Part shown: one piece after another, positions 47,411 to 58,500 of the stretch
How the letters are laid out: each line of letters begins with the position of its first letter
How positions within the stretch are numbered: the stretch's first letter is position 1
Origin: Rhodopirellula baltica
GTDB lineage: Bacteria; Planctomycetota; Planctomycetia; Pirellulales; Pirellulaceae
Assembly (NCBI GenBank): GCA_002901265.1
Contig: PPHI01000001.1
Coordinates: 124,001 to 188,000 of the forward strand
Length of the DNA: 64,000 nt
Reading direction: 5' to 3'
The notes under the pieces: model-generated
Databases searched by the model: none
Told to the model about the DNA's origin: nothing
What the model saw: the letters and a program-made list of their open reading frames with translations, nothing else
Made by a program: the position numbers and the translations under genes

Positions 47411-48286
47411 TCATTCATGGACGCTTGCTGTCGTCGTTCGGCTTCGCCGACGTGTTGCCGCTACGGCACTTCCGGCGAATAGGAGTAGCAGAGCTGAAGG
47501 TTCCGGGATCGCTGTTACATTGAAACTGAGCGTGGGCGCGAATTCGGGTGTCAGGGCGTCCGAGCCTAGGAACTGCATCCCGGCATCAGGTGTCGATTCG
47601 GCAGCTGCGATGCCAATGCGAAGTCGCTCACCATTATTGATCGCGGATAACAATCGAGTTTGGTTGTCGCCACTAAATGTCAAGTCGACGTCCCAAGGCG
47701 TATGGTTGTCTTGCGCCGCAACAAACGAAACGGTCGCTAGTCGGTTCGTACTCGGGTCGAATGCGGGGTCGATGGCGTGGATGCCGTTTTGCCCCCGTTG
47801 ATAGACTGGCGTGCCATCAACATTGATGGATGCGTCGGTCAACTGATCGCTGCGGTTTCTCAGCAAGTAAAACTCAAAGTCACCGCTTTTGGTCCAATAG
47901 CGAGTCTCTTCGATCAACCGCATCGAAAGTATGTTGACGTCTGTGACCGTTGACAGAGGCTCATCAAACTGAAAATCAAGCACTGCAAACGCTTGCAACC
48001 CACCCATTCCTGAATCAGTCCCGCGTACCGAGGTGAAGTAGCGAAGGGTGTCGCCAAAAACGTCGCCGTAGATTCCACTATCTCGGTCCGTCGACAATGC
48101 GTTCGCAAGTCTCACTTCTGTGGTCGACATCAGCGTGACTGTGTCTGCATGAACGGCTCCGCATGCCGAAAAAGAAATCACAGTAAATAAGACGATGCTT
48201 TCGACCAGCATTCGTTGGATGAATCGTGTGACTGTTGGTGGCAAGCATACAAGGTAATGCTGCATCGGGATGAATGTGTTTTTCAT
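47411..48286 (-). CDS. PEP-CTERM sorting-domain protein
   Basis: A 291-residue secreted protein. An N-terminal hydrophobic signal (VESIVLFTVISFSACGAVHA) precedes a roughly 200-residue beta-rich region with GDVFGDTLRYFTSVRGTD and LQAFAVLDFQFDEPL, resembling DNRLRE-type domains. The C-terminus is a PEP-CTERM tag: IPEPSALLLLFAGSAVAATR then RRSR. Such tags direct sorting by exosortase to the cell surface. It is 63 bases downstream of the sigma factor gene on the same strand. Confidence 0.88.
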   Translation of the reverse strand: MKNTFIPMQHYLVCLPPTVTRFIQRMLVESIVLFTVISFSACGAVHADTVTLMSTTEVRLANALSTDRDSGIYGDVFGDTLRYFTSVRGTDSGMGGLQAFAVLDFQFDEPLSTVTDVNILSMRLIEETRYWTKSGDFEFYLLRNRSDQLTDASINVDGTPVYQRGQNGIHAIDPAFDPSTNRLATVSFVAAQDNHTPWDVDLTFSGDNQTRLLSAINNGERLRIGIAAAESTPDAGMQFLGSDALTPEFAPTLSFNVTAIPEPSALLLLFAGSAVAATRRRSRTTTASVHE

Positions 48287-48349
48287 GAAGGATGTCAGGT
48301 GTGAGAACTTGAGAACGGAGTGATCAAAATCGACGTTGTTGTGAACGAT

Positions 48350-48934
48350 CTACTCGACTAGGCCACGGATCTCTTCACGGATCCGTCTTGTCAGTCGGCT
48401 TTTGGCCAATAGCACGACGTTCACCGTGACACCGAGTTCCTGTGCGACTGCCGCAGCCGGCATGCCTTCGAGTACGTGCTTTTGAAATGCCTTCCAAGTG
48501 TCAGGCTTGACTTCGGCTCTGACGATCGAGGCGGCGTGAAAAAAGACCGCGTGGTCGTGGTGACGATCAAAGTCTGCGGTTTCTCGACTGTTTGGATCCG
48601 CCAACTGCTCGATATGTTCTGTTAGTTTGTCGATTTGCCCAGCGGCAAGTGGTGTCTTTTGCGCTCGTCGCATTGCGTATCGCAACTGGTTGAGAACGAC
48701 GCCACGAAGAAACGCGCGGAATGATCCCGTTCGCTGTCGCTGAAAGTCCGGCAACTCACGGACCAGAACACACAGGACTTCCTGGACGATATTTTCAGAT
48801 TGATTGACCAGAATCGGGTAGCTTGAGATTCGCTGATACATGAACGGCCGATAGATCTCGATCAGTCGTTTCCAATCGTCGTCACTTGCATCGTCCGCGA
48901 TCCGTTGCAAAAGGCTGATCGATGTTTCTTGCAT
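48350..48934 (-). CDS. ECF-like RNA polymerase sigma factor
   Basis: A 194-residue sigma-70 family protein of the planctomycete ECF type. Region 2 is visible as WKRLIEIYRPFMYQRISSYP, NQSENIVQEVLCVLVRELPD and GSFRAFLRGVVLNQLRYAMR. Region 4 is a helix-turn-helix (FQKHVLEGMPAAAVAQELGV, then TVNVVLLAKSRLTRRIREE). ATG 48934 follows the kinase stop by ten bases, so the pair is cotranscribed. In this phylum, kinase-linked ECF factors are thought to be controlled by phosphorylation (family-level knowledge). Confidence 0.9.
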   Translation of the reverse strand: MQETSISLLQRIADDASDDDWKRLIEIYRPFMYQRISSYPILVNQSENIVQEVLCVLVRELPDFQRQRTGSFRAFLRGVVLNQLRYAMRRAQKTPLAAGQIDKLTEHIEQLADPNSRETADFDRHHDHAVFFHAASIVRAEVKPDTWKAFQKHVLEGMPAAAVAQELGVTVNVVLLAKSRLTRRIREEIRGLVE

Positions 48935-48944
48935 GATGTCCGTC

Positions 48945-51347
48945 CTAGTCCTTTGCCATTGCGAGTGCCATAGCCTTGGCATATCGCTCTGCTTCTTCGT
49001 CATTGCCGAGCTCCAAAATCGAGATCTCTCGGAAGACGTCTTCTGCTGCAGGAGGCTTGGCAAGCAAGATCCCACCGTGATCGACGCGGTCAAGCGGATC
49101 GGTTGCAGAGCAGATGAATCGGCCGTCGAGAAACAGTTCAATCGCGGGGCCGTAGACGATGTATTCGATCATGTGGAATTCGTCCCGTGTCATACTCTGT
49201 CCCGGAGCGTGCTGGTGGTACACCAGTCGATTTTGGTCGAAGTACGGAACCCCGATTTTCCCATCCGGGTATCCGGGAAAGGGACGCACCAAGATTCCCA
49301 TCAGGCCGAACGGCACAACCTGATGCAAGACTCCCGCGTGTGGTCGATGGCCACCAAGCATCGCTCTCCAGCCGATCTTGTCAGTACCAATTTGATTCGC
49401 ACGCAGCACGAAATGCTGGTTCCACTTGGACGCCTCATCCGCCGAATCGATCATCATTTCGATTCGCAGGTGAAAGTTGCGAAAGTCCCTGCGTTTGGTC
49501 TGCAACATGATGTTGGGACTGGCGTTGCCGCGTAAAACGAAGGTGTCGTTGTTGGCGTCAATGTGGTAGTCAAGGCCGTCGGTTTCTAGGTTTGAAATGA
49601 CGCGTTGTTCGTTGATCCCAGTGCCCCCACCGAGTATGTATTCGCGTGATCGTGTGGGCTGAATCACAGCCAGTTCTGGAAGCTTGGCAAGATCGCCAGT
49701 CGCGGACGAGACGACTTCAGGCGAAACACCACTGGGAGCAAGACTGCGAGTTTCGTCGATTGTGACCAACAGCGTTACTTCGCCTCCGTCAGGAATGCGA
49801 ATGCTTGTCTCTAGCAGCGTTTGCCCTGACTGTGCCACCGTGAGTTCGCGTTCGCCCTGGTCGACTTGCACGGTTCCTTGGATTCCCGATCGCTTGACGA
49901 CCGCCGGATCACCATCCACGAAAACGACTGCTTCGGCAGGCAAGTTGGAGATCACAACGGTCCCCTTCTGGTCCGTTGAGAGACTACGGCTCAGTCCCAA
50001 GAGCGACACCAGGACTGCCAAGCAAGCGACGAGTGCGATGACACGAGTTCGCTTTTTTGAATCACTCCGATTGTCAAAGCGACGGATGTTGTCAGCGGAT
50101 GAGAGGACCGAGTTGTTCGTTTGGTCTCGCGGTTCGACTTGAGTGTCGATGGAATCCTCTCGCCCAATTCTTGACGCTGATGAATCATCTGCCGAAGTCT
50201 CGCGTCGGGCATGCGGTGTGAGTGCCTCGGCGACTTCGATTGGTGTTCTAAAGCGGCTACTGGGATCTTTGTGAAGCAATCTTGCGACAAGATCTGCCAA
50301 TGACTTGGGGACTTCTGGGCGAATGCGATCGATTGCGGGCGGGATGGTTTGCGAGTGCGCGAACACCAATTCGCCCGTGGAGCCTGTAAAAGGCGGATGT
50401 CCAACGATCATGTGATAGAGCGTGCATCCGAGCGAATAGAGATCCGACCGGATATCTGCGGACGCGGCGTCGCGACATTGCTCCGGTGCAATGTATTCCA
50501 AGGTCCCTAATAAAATCCCATCGTCTGTTAACGCTTTGCCGATTTCGCCTGTTTGGGTCCCGCCGCAATTGGTCAGGCGGGCGAGCCCAAAGTCGAGGAT
50601 CTTGGCTTTGATCTTTCCATCTGCCTTGCTGAGCATGATGTTCGAAGGTTTGATATCGCGGTGGACCAGGCCATGGTCCATCGCATGTTGTAGTCCGAGG
50701 CAGATCTTGATCGCGATCGCACAGGCGATATGAACTGGCAGTGGTCCACTGTTTGCGATGACTTGATGCAGGTTTTTGCCGGGGACATATTCCATACATA
50801 AAACGATCGTGCTACGAAGTTGCATGACCGAATAGCAGCGTACGATCGATTCATGGTTCGTTGCGGCGATGCATTTGATCTCTTGCTCAAACCGTTTTCG
50901 GGCCTCCTGATTGACGATCAGTCGTTCATTAAGAACCTTCAAGACCTCTTTTCGACCGGTCAGCGTGTGCCGTGCGAGATAGAGAACCCCCATTCCTCCG
51001 CGGCCGATTTCCTTCAAGTCGGTGAAATCCGATAGGCTTTCGAGTTCGTTGCGGACTTTCGAGTCGAGTTGGGCTGGCACCGCGATCAACTCGGTTTCTC
51101 CAAGCGGTTCGCCAGCAAGTTGGCTCGACAATGATTTGTCGGACACCAATTGGCCATGGTCACGCATTTTTGCGATGACCGAGTCAACGGAAATCGCGGC
51201 GACCTGGGCAGCCAAATCGGGTGATTTCTCCAGTGCATCAAGGACGCGTAGTTCTTGTTTTTCGTCAAGTTGACCTTTCGCAAAAGCGCGCAGAGTCTCC
51301 TGCGAGATTTGAAAACGTTCGATCGCCTCGAGTGCTTCATCATTCAT
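48945..51347 (-). CDS. Ser/Thr protein kinase with PEGA-like and DUF1080-like extracytoplasmic domains
   Basis: An 800-residue transmembrane kinase. The N-terminal 100 residues are a helical leader. The kinase shows GRGGMGVLYLARHTLTG (115-131), Lys in EVLKVL (about 137), HRDIKPSNIMLS (229-240), DFG at 252-254 and YIAPEQCRDA. A TM lies near 440-460 (VIALVACLAVLVSLLGLS). Outside are a PEGA-like beta domain (VVISNLPAEAVVFVDGDPAV) and a C-terminal LamG/DUF1080-like domain (NFHLRIEMMIDSADEASKWN, VYGPAIELFLDGRFICSA). It probably senses an envelope or glycan signal and acts on the adjacent sigma factor; the target is inferred. Confidence 0.92.
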   Translation of the reverse strand: MNDEALEAIERFQISQETLRAFAKGQLDEKQELRVLDALEKSPDLAAQVAAISVDSVIAKMRDHGQLVSDKSLSSQLAGEPLGETELIAVPAQLDSKVRNELESLSDFTDLKEIGRGGMGVLYLARHTLTGRKEVLKVLNERLIVNQEARKRFEQEIKCIAATNHESIVRCYSVMQLRSTIVLCMEYVPGKNLHQVIANSGPLPVHIACAIAIKICLGLQHAMDHGLVHRDIKPSNIMLSKADGKIKAKILDFGLARLTNCGGTQTGEIGKALTDDGILLGTLEYIAPEQCRDAASADIRSDLYSLGCTLYHMIVGHPPFTGSTGELVFAHSQTIPPAIDRIRPEVPKSLADLVARLLHKDPSSRFRTPIEVAEALTPHARRETSADDSSASRIGREDSIDTQVEPRDQTNNSVLSSADNIRRFDNRSDSKKRTRVIALVACLAVLVSLLGLSRSLSTDQKGTVVISNLPAEAVVFVDGDPAVVKRSGIQGTVQVDQGERELTVAQSGQTLLETSIRIPDGGEVTLLVTIDETRSLAPSGVSPEVVSSATGDLAKLPELAVIQPTRSREYILGGGTGINEQRVISNLETDGLDYHIDANNDTFVLRGNASPNIMLQTKRRDFRNFHLRIEMMIDSADEASKWNQHFVLRANQIGTDKIGWRAMLGGHRPHAGVLHQVVPFGLMGILVRPFPGYPDGKIGVPYFDQNRLVYHQHAPGQSMTRDEFHMIEYIVYGPAIELFLDGRFICSATDPLDRVDHGGILLAKPPAAEDVFREISILELGNDEEAERYAKAMALAMAKD

Positions 51348-52093
51348 GGTGCCGGCCAGCGTCGCAGATTCATCAAAAGGCAGAACAGCCTCCCCATCTT
51401 AAGGCGCGCAGGTTTCATTTACTGTCACGCAAAAATCAAAAACTTTGCTACCGAGCCACCGTCGAGCGGCCAAAACGGTTCGTGCCGGTCGGAAACTGCC
51501 GTCATACAGCCCAAATCGCCTCGAAAAATCACGGCGATGCTCACTGTCCGCGGAGTAGCAACCGAAAGGGGGATTGCTACGGAAAGCATCAGGAACCATA
51601 TCGCCAAGCAATGCGTTTGTTTGTCATTTCGGCTTCAGCCGTCTTTATCGATCTCGACAGTCAGCGAATCACGAGCGGGGTTCGTCTTCGGGACGCTCAG
51701 TTATTGCCAACGATTTTTGATTGAAGTCCTGAGGTTCAATACGGGGCAAATCGTCTACCGGTTTCATTCCCCTTGTCGTCCGTAGAACGTCGGCAGGTAG
51801 TCTACAAAAATCTAGCACTGCGTCCCTTCTTGGCCTTGCGCCGGGTAAGCGGTGTCGCACCGAAGTTTTTGCCGATCGCAATGTTTGCCGAACGCAATGA
51901 ACGACCAGGCTTTTGGCAGGTACTGAGCGAATGGCGCCCGCGATCACGTGGTGTGATGCAATCGGCAATCTTTGTTCGCAATCAAGCCGCGTATCAGTCC
52001 AACTTGACTCAACACGTCGAAAACCACGTCGAAAACTCTGGCTGCGTGAGAGAACGCTGTGGAGTTTAGCAAGTGACCATTGCGGATGCTTAC
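51348..52093. other. Intergenic region, no supported gene
   Basis: About 745 bases between the divergent kinase and cytochrome genes. Short frames on both strands give basic, Arg-rich translations without family features. I see no RNA gene or strong hairpin. It must contain the promoters of both flanking units. Confidence 0.5.
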
Positions 52094-55000
52094 ATGACTG
52101 ATCAATCATCGAGACATGCAATGCACGATTCATACAAACGGCTTGGCAGCGCCTGCAAACGCTGTTCGCTTACTATTGAATGTCTGCCGATCGTGTTCGT
52201 GATGTTCTTGTTCTCGGCGGGATGCACTGATTCCGGTTCGGTAGAGCCCGAAACCGACGAAGCCATGAAGCGGGCGTTAAAGGAAGGTGTATCAGTTAAA
52301 ACAGCGGCGTCCTATTTCAGCTATCGATCAATCGACGATGAGCAAGCGGATGTAACTGCGGATTCAGACGGTTACGGAAACGATTCGAGTGAATCATCGG
52401 GGGCTTCCGGGGAGAGCGTGCCTAGCAAACGTCGGCTTGCCGTCTATGACTACTTTCGTGGGATGGATGCGATCAGCAAGCAAGTCGGCGAAGGAACGGT
52501 TCACGACGCTCTCTTAACATACGGAGAAGAAGGTGCCCTACCCCAGCGAGACTCCAAGGTTGTCGATGTCGAATTGAACGAAAGCGAAATGGTGGGGCGG
52601 AACACCTGGATGGCCTGGTGTGCCGGAAACGAAGGATTCTGGGATTGGTTGGCAACTGACAGTCTCGGCTTTATCGACCTTGTTAAATTGATCGACACTC
52701 GACAACGCAACTTGCGTTTTCGTGAGACGGGCTTGATCAACGAACCTGAGATGGATCGTCGTGGTGAGCCAAGTGAATTTGGGATTTGGCTAGACACCCC
52801 CCAGGATCCACGTATTCGTCAATGGCGATCCAAGTACCTCAGCAAAACGTTTCAACAGATTTCAGAGGGACGGCACAAATCACAAATCGGACTCAGTCGG
52901 CGGGTCGCGAACGGTGATTACAGTGGCGAGCTTTTATACAAAGGGGATCCGCAAGAATACGAAGGGCGACGCGGTTATGAGTATCCGTCGGAGTATTGTG
53001 AGGAACTCGACGAAAGCGAAGCCGCGTTTCTAAACAGCAAAATCCCGCCGCCAGATATGTACGGCATTTCTAGCGGAGTGATCGGGTTGCGTTTGTTTCC
53101 GAATCCATTCTTTGATTCCCAAGCGAAAGCAAATTGGGATTCGGAACGGTTCTACAACGACAAGTCTTACTACTCCGATCCAAAATTGGTACGTCCGTTT
53201 CGCGTCGGTATGAGCTGCGCGTTTTGCCACACTTCGTTTCATCCCCTACGACCTCCGTCCGACGAAAATTATCCACAATGGAAGAACCTTTCAGGGAATA
53301 TCGGTGCACAGTACCTGAGTATGCGGGCAACAGTGGGTGCGCAGTTAACTCCCGACCAATTCGTTTACCATCTCCTTGAAAGTCAACCTCGGGGCACGAT
53401 TGATACTTCTCTGATCGCATCGGACAGTATCAATAATCCAAACACCATGAATGCGGTCTTTGGGTTGAAGCAGCGTGCATATCTGTCGCTGTTCAACCCG
53501 AAAGAGAAAATTTCGAAGGCGAGCGCACAGCTTCCATCGCTGTGGGGGGCACCGGATCAAGTGTCAACGGGAGGTGCGGCGGACGCAATTCCGGAAGAGA
53601 TCGTCGACGATCTAAAGCAGGCTGGACTTTACGATCGAGTGAAGCAGTCCAACGAAAATCCACGCCATGTGCCGCGTATCCTGCTCGATGGTTCGGATTC
53701 GATTGGAACTTTCGGCGCACTCGCCCGCGTCTATCTCAATATCGGCACCTACTGGGAGCAATGGAATCAACTTCACCAAGTTGTCATCGGTTTCGAATCA
53801 CAAAAGCCCTTCAAGCTAAATGACTGCGACACGAACTCCGTGTACTGGAATGCGACAAAGCAGCGCGTTCCAGGCTTGCGCGACTACTTCTTGAAGATTA
53901 CCCCGACGATGCCGCTGCTTTCGACACCGAACGCAAGCAATCGAATGATCGCGGTTGACCACGAGAAAGCGAAACGCGATGCCAGTTCGAATCATCTCCC
54001 CGTTGGCAAGCAATATGAGAAGGAGCGAGCCCTGCATGTCGACTTGAGTCAACTGGAGCGAGGGCGCCAAGTTTTTGCCAAAAACTGCATCGTCTGTCAT
54101 TCGAGTATTCAACCGGAGAGCATGAAATTTCTGCTCGGTGAGGATGCTCCAGAAGGCGATTTCGATGAATTGATTCGTGAACGCGAACGAGTTCGCCTGT
54201 CCGCAGAGACTTCCGGCGAATTCTGGGAGCATGACCCCGCGCAGTGGTTTGAGAACGAGCAGTATGCGAGATGGGCGAGTGCGGTGGTCGACGTCTCGGC
54301 GTTTTGGTCAGAGAATTATCTCTCGACAGACTATCGCATTCCCATCAGCTTGGTTGGTACGAACTCGTCGAGGGCCATGGGAACAAATGGTCTGACGAGT
54401 CGAATGTGGGAGGATTTTGCCTCCGAGAGTTATCGCATGCTACCGTCACCTGGTGCGATCTCTTTTTTCAATCCATATGCTGGGGAATCAGGCGAGTACC
54501 AGACGTTTATGCCCCGGCACAAGACGTCGAAGGGAACACCGAGCGGTGGTGGTGGAACCGGTTTTTATCGTGTTCCAAGTTTGATGTCCATTTGGGCGAC
54601 GGCGCCATTCTTGCACAACAACAGCCTCGGATTGTTCAACAACGATCCATCTGTCAACGGGAGACTCGAAGCTTTCGATGATGGCATTCGAAAACTCCTT
54701 TGGCCCGAACGACGCCTGAAGAGCAGCAGTTACAACGGTGCGACTGAAGAGCGACTGCGTCGTGACCATGGATTGATCTGGCGCACCACACAAGAAACCT
54801 ATCTTGCAATCGACGCAAAACGAGTCCCGTATTTTGCCCGTCGACTGCCTTGGATTGATCGGCTTTATAAAAAGCCGTTTCTCGGTTGGATTCATTCCGT
54901 CCGCCCTCTTTGGCTGCCGAGCCTCATTCTCTTTCTCGGATCGCTGGTACTGCTCTTGGTCAGGAACCACAAGTCACAAAAGAAGGTGGCGATAGGTATT

Positions 55001-55552
55001 GCTGCGGTGGCAATCTTGTTTGTGATCGGATTCTGGTTCGCAAAGGCATATCCGCAGAATTGGCTATCAAACTGGTTGGCCCAGTTCTATCCATGGTGGC
55101 TAGTCCCTGCGACGCTTGTCTTCGTTGCAGTTTTAATTTGGCTACCACTGTCTCGATGGTGGATGCGACGAATCAGTTATTTGCAACTCATCGCGGCGCT
55201 GCTTATTGGAGCAGGGATCTATTTCAATGCAGGAAGTCTCGGTGATGTGCGATTGGGGCCGATCCCCGCGGGTACTCCAGTGAACTTGTTGTCCAACTTT
55301 AATCCCGATGCCCCACGTGCCGATCAAATCGCGGCAGCGCGAATGCTCACCGCAGGACTCGCGGAAATCGAATCGAGACATCTTGATACCGAAGCCGCGA
55401 CAGAAGTGATGAAAAGCAAGATTGCGCCAACGTTGATGAGTATCAACAAATGTCCAGATTTCGTAATGGATCGCGGGCATTATTTCCCTTGGTTCCGCAA
55501 CATGACGGATGACGACAAGAACGCGTTGATCGAACTGTTAAAGACACTCTAG
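52094..55552 (+). CDS. RoxA-like di-heme cytochrome c lipoprotein with C-terminal membrane segments
   Basis: About 1150 residues. The N-terminal signal ends in a lipobox (IVFVMFLFSAGC). Two c-type heme sites are visible: CAFCH (about residue 382 counted from 52073) and CIVCH (about 672). Also present is TAPFLHNNSLGLF, matching the APxLHNxS motif of RoxA-type and di-heme peroxidase-like cytochromes. After about residue 930 there are three to four hydrophobic helices (LWLPSLILFLGSLVLLLV and onward) and a final globular segment. Start options are ATG 52094 (used here), GTG 52073 and ATG 52121. It is about twice the length of rubber oxygenase RoxA. It is followed after 24 bases by the GMC-patatin fusion and could accept electrons from it or oxygenate lipids (inferred). 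Confidence 0.8.
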   Translation: MTDQSSRHAMHDSYKRLGSACKRCSLTIECLPIVFVMFLFSAGCTDSGSVEPETDEAMKRALKEGVSVKTAASYFSYRSIDDEQADVTADSDGYGNDSSESSGASGESVPSKRRLAVYDYFRGMDAISKQVGEGTVHDALLTYGEEGALPQRDSKVVDVELNESEMVGRNTWMAWCAGNEGFWDWLATDSLGFIDLVKLIDTRQRNLRFRETGLINEPEMDRRGEPSEFGIWLDTPQDPRIRQWRSKYLSKTFQQISEGRHKSQIGLSRRVANGDYSGELLYKGDPQEYEGRRGYEYPSEYCEELDESEAAFLNSKIPPPDMYGISSGVIGLRLFPNPFFDSQAKANWDSERFYNDKSYYSDPKLVRPFRVGMSCAFCHTSFHPLRPPSDENYPQWKNLSGNIGAQYLSMRATVGAQLTPDQFVYHLLESQPRGTIDTSLIASDSINNPNTMNAVFGLKQRAYLSLFNPKEKISKASAQLPSLWGAPDQVSTGGAADAIPEEIVDDLKQAGLYDRVKQSNENPRHVPRILLDGSDSIGTFGALARVYLNIGTYWEQWNQLHQVVIGFESQKPFKLNDCDTNSVYWNATKQRVPGLRDYFLKITPTMPLLSTPNASNRMIAVDHEKAKRDASSNHLPVGKQYEKERALHVDLSQLERGRQVFAKNCIVCHSSIQPESMKFLLGEDAPEGDFDELIRERERVRLSAETSGEFWEHDPAQWFENEQYARWASAVVDVSAFWSENYLSTDYRIPISLVGTNSSRAMGTNGLTSRMWEDFASESYRMLPSPGAISFFNPYAGESGEYQTFMPRHKTSKGTPSGGGGTGFYRVPSLMSIWATAPFLHNNSLGLFNNDPSVNGRLEAFDDGIRKLLWPERRLKSSSYNGATEERLRRDHGLIWRTTQETYLAIDAKRVPYFARRLPWIDRLYKKPFLGWIHSVRPLWLPSLILFLGSLVLLLVRNHKSQKKVAIGIAAVAILFVIGFWFAKAYPQNWLSNWLAQFYPWWLVPATLVFVAVLIWLPLSRWWMRRISYLQLIAALLIGAGIYFNAGSLGDVRLGPIPAGTPVNLLSNFNPDAPRADQIAAARMLTAGLAEIESRHLDTEAATEVMKSKIAPTLMSINKCPDFVMDRGHYFPWFRNMTDDDKNALIELLKTL

Positions 55553-55576
55553 CGGCTACTACGTGGGTATCGGGTA

Positions 55577-58500
55577 ATGGCGAGCGACTATCAATCTACG
55601 ACGACGAATCAAGAGTTCGATTACATCATCGTCGGTGCCGGTGCAGGAGGTGCTCCGCTAGCTGCTCGGCTCGTGCAGGCGGGGAAACGGGTGTTGGTGA
55701 TCGAAGCCGGTTCAAATCACACACAGCGTGGCCCGCTCGATCCAGGCAATGAAGTCTCGCGTGTCCCGTTGTTACATGGTGCATCTTCAGAACACCCGGA
55801 CCTATCGTGGCGATTTTTTGTTGAGCACTACAACAGGACCAACGGCAGATTGCCGAATGATCTCCCCGAAGATCCGAAACGACATGTTCCGGACTTCGAA
55901 GCTGGTGAAAACGAGTCGCACGCAGGGATCTTCTACCCAAGAGCCTCGGGGGTCGGTGGTTGTACGATCCACAATGCGATGATCACGATCGCCGGTCCAG
56001 ATTCTGATTGGGACGATATCGCCAGCTACCTCGGTGATCCGTCTTGGAGCGGTAAGCGGATGCGAGCTTACTTCCAACGAATGGAGCACAATGATTATTT
56101 GACCCCACCGGATCGTCGACGTGAGCGTCCGTGGCGAGCGCGGTGGCTTTATGTCAAAAACTGCATCCGATTCTTGATTGGGCGCCGTCCGGATACGAGC
56201 GGAGGGAAACACGGGTTCGACGGATGGTTGCATACAAGCTTTACCGATTTGGCGATTGGGTTGGAGGACAAGCAACTCATCAAAATGCTCAAGGCTGCCC
56301 TGTGGGTCGCAAAGAAAGAAGGTCTGGAGAACGCTTGGTCGCTCGTTCGAACGTTTTTGAAAGGGAACATCGTACGTTCGCTCGATCCGAATCACTCCGA
56401 CACACAAGCAGACAGCCCCGAAGGGGTTGTGATGATTCCGTTGGCCGTTTACGGCGGGAAAACGACGATCCATCAAAATCGGGCAACGCCCTATGCTAGG
56501 TTGGGGCACCGTAGCAGTCCTCGTGAATTGCTATTGGAAACCCTCGCACAGTTTCCGAATCGTTTAACAATTTGGACCGACTGCTTGGTCACGAAGGTGT
56601 TGTTCGACGAGGCGGAACGACCGCGTGTGGTTGGTGTCGAACTACAGCGGGGTGAACGGCTTTACCGCGCACATGTAAAACCCGAGCAACAAGACGGCCA
56701 AGTCGAACAGGTTCGCGTTGTCAGTAATGGCGAAGTCATACTCTGTGGCGGTGCCTTTAATACTCCACAGCTGTTGATGCTTTCTGGGATTGGCGACTCG
56801 GAACAGCTACGAGACGTCAGCGGACAAGCAATTCCCTGCCGAGTAAATTTGCCAGGAGTCGGACGAAATCTCCAAGACCGATACGAAGTTTCGGTCGTCA
56901 GTCAGATGAAAAAGGATTTCTCGCTGCTTGAAGGAGCGACGTTCGATATTCCTCCAAATCCAGATCAGCCTGATCCCCATCTACGTCGCTGGCGTGAAGA
57001 GGGGACTGGACTGTATACGAGCAATGGCGCTGTGTTGGGCATCTTCAAACGGTCGCGACCGGAACTTCCGCAGCCAGACTTGTTCATCTTTGGGATTCCA
57101 TCACAGTTTCGAGGATATCAAACGGGCTATTCGAAAATTGACCGACACAACCTTTTCACTTGGGTAATCCTCAAGTCGCACACGGCGCATAGCCAATCAG
57201 GATGGGTCAAGCTTCGGTCGCTCGACCCTCGCGATACGCCGCTGATCAACTTCAATTACTTCGGTACCGGCGATATCCATCAACGTAGTGCTGGTGAGTC
57301 TGATGTCGCCGCTTTGCTGCACGGGGTGAAGTTCGTTCGCAAGATTGCCGACGCGGCCAAGTCAGTTGTTGTCGCGGAAGAGCATCCGGGAAATGAGTTT
57401 CTGAGTGAGTCTGCCGCGATGAATTGGATTCGCCGCGATGCGTGGGGGCATCATGCATGTGGGACTTGCAAGATGGGCCCAGACCATGATCCGAACGCGG
57501 TATTGAACAGTCGATTCCAAGTGCGGGGTGTCGACGGACTTCGTGTCGTAGATGCTTCAATTTTTCCGAAGATCCCCGGATACTTCATCGTCAGCAATCT
57601 TTATATGGCCAGCGAAAAAGCGGCCGACGTCATTCTGGATGATGCCAAGCGGCACTTGGGGCCAGACACGCCAGTCTATCCTTTGTCGGTCCGGCGTGAC
57701 GAGGCGGCTGCGATCGCTCAGCGACGACGTGGAGAGTTTTTCATCGAACTTGATGACCCAAGTGAGCATTCCATAGATCACGCCTCTCAAGAAACGGGAG
57801 AACCGCAGCATCCGACGGGTACCGACAGCAGTTCCTCTTTCTCACAACCACCCAACCGAACTGCATTTCCAAAACCACTCGCCGATTCAGGTGACTGGAA
57901 CTCTGGTGTCACTGGATTGGCACTTTCTGGTGGCGGTATTCGAAGTGCGACGCTCTCACTGGGCGTTTTGCAAAGCCTCGCGAGGCAGCATTTGCTTCGT
58001 AGAGTCGATTTCATGTCAACGGTTTCCGGTGGTGGCTATATCGGTGCGTTCCTAGGACGTTTCTATGACCGTTTTCGTAGCGATGGGGCAAGCGACCAAA
58101 CACGATCATCGATCGCTGACCAGGTTGAGCAAACGCTCGTATCGCCCGACTCGCCAACGCTGCAATGGCTGCGTAGCCACGGGAACTATATTGCACCGAG
58201 CGGCCGAGGAGATGGTCGCCTGAACTTCGCAATCTTTGTTCGAAATTTGCTCAGTGTCCACTTGGTCATCGGCTTCGCATTTTTCTCCGTATTCGCGATC
58301 GCAAATGCGATTCGCTACGTCTTTTTCGATCAAGTTTGGGCGGGAACGGGAATCTTGATCAGCCGTACCGAAATGCCAATCGGACACTTGATCACAGCTT
58401 GGCTAGGTCCGTGGTTTAGTCCGTGGTTTATCCTGGTGGAATCATTGCTACTGTTTCTTGCCTTGCCACGGATCATTGGCTATTGGATCGTCTCACAGGA

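Noticed and set aside
51669-52133. Minus-strand frame of 154 codons overlapping the cytochrome start
   Set aside because: Arg-rich composition, overlap with the lipoprotein start of the cytochrome gene, and no recognisable motif.
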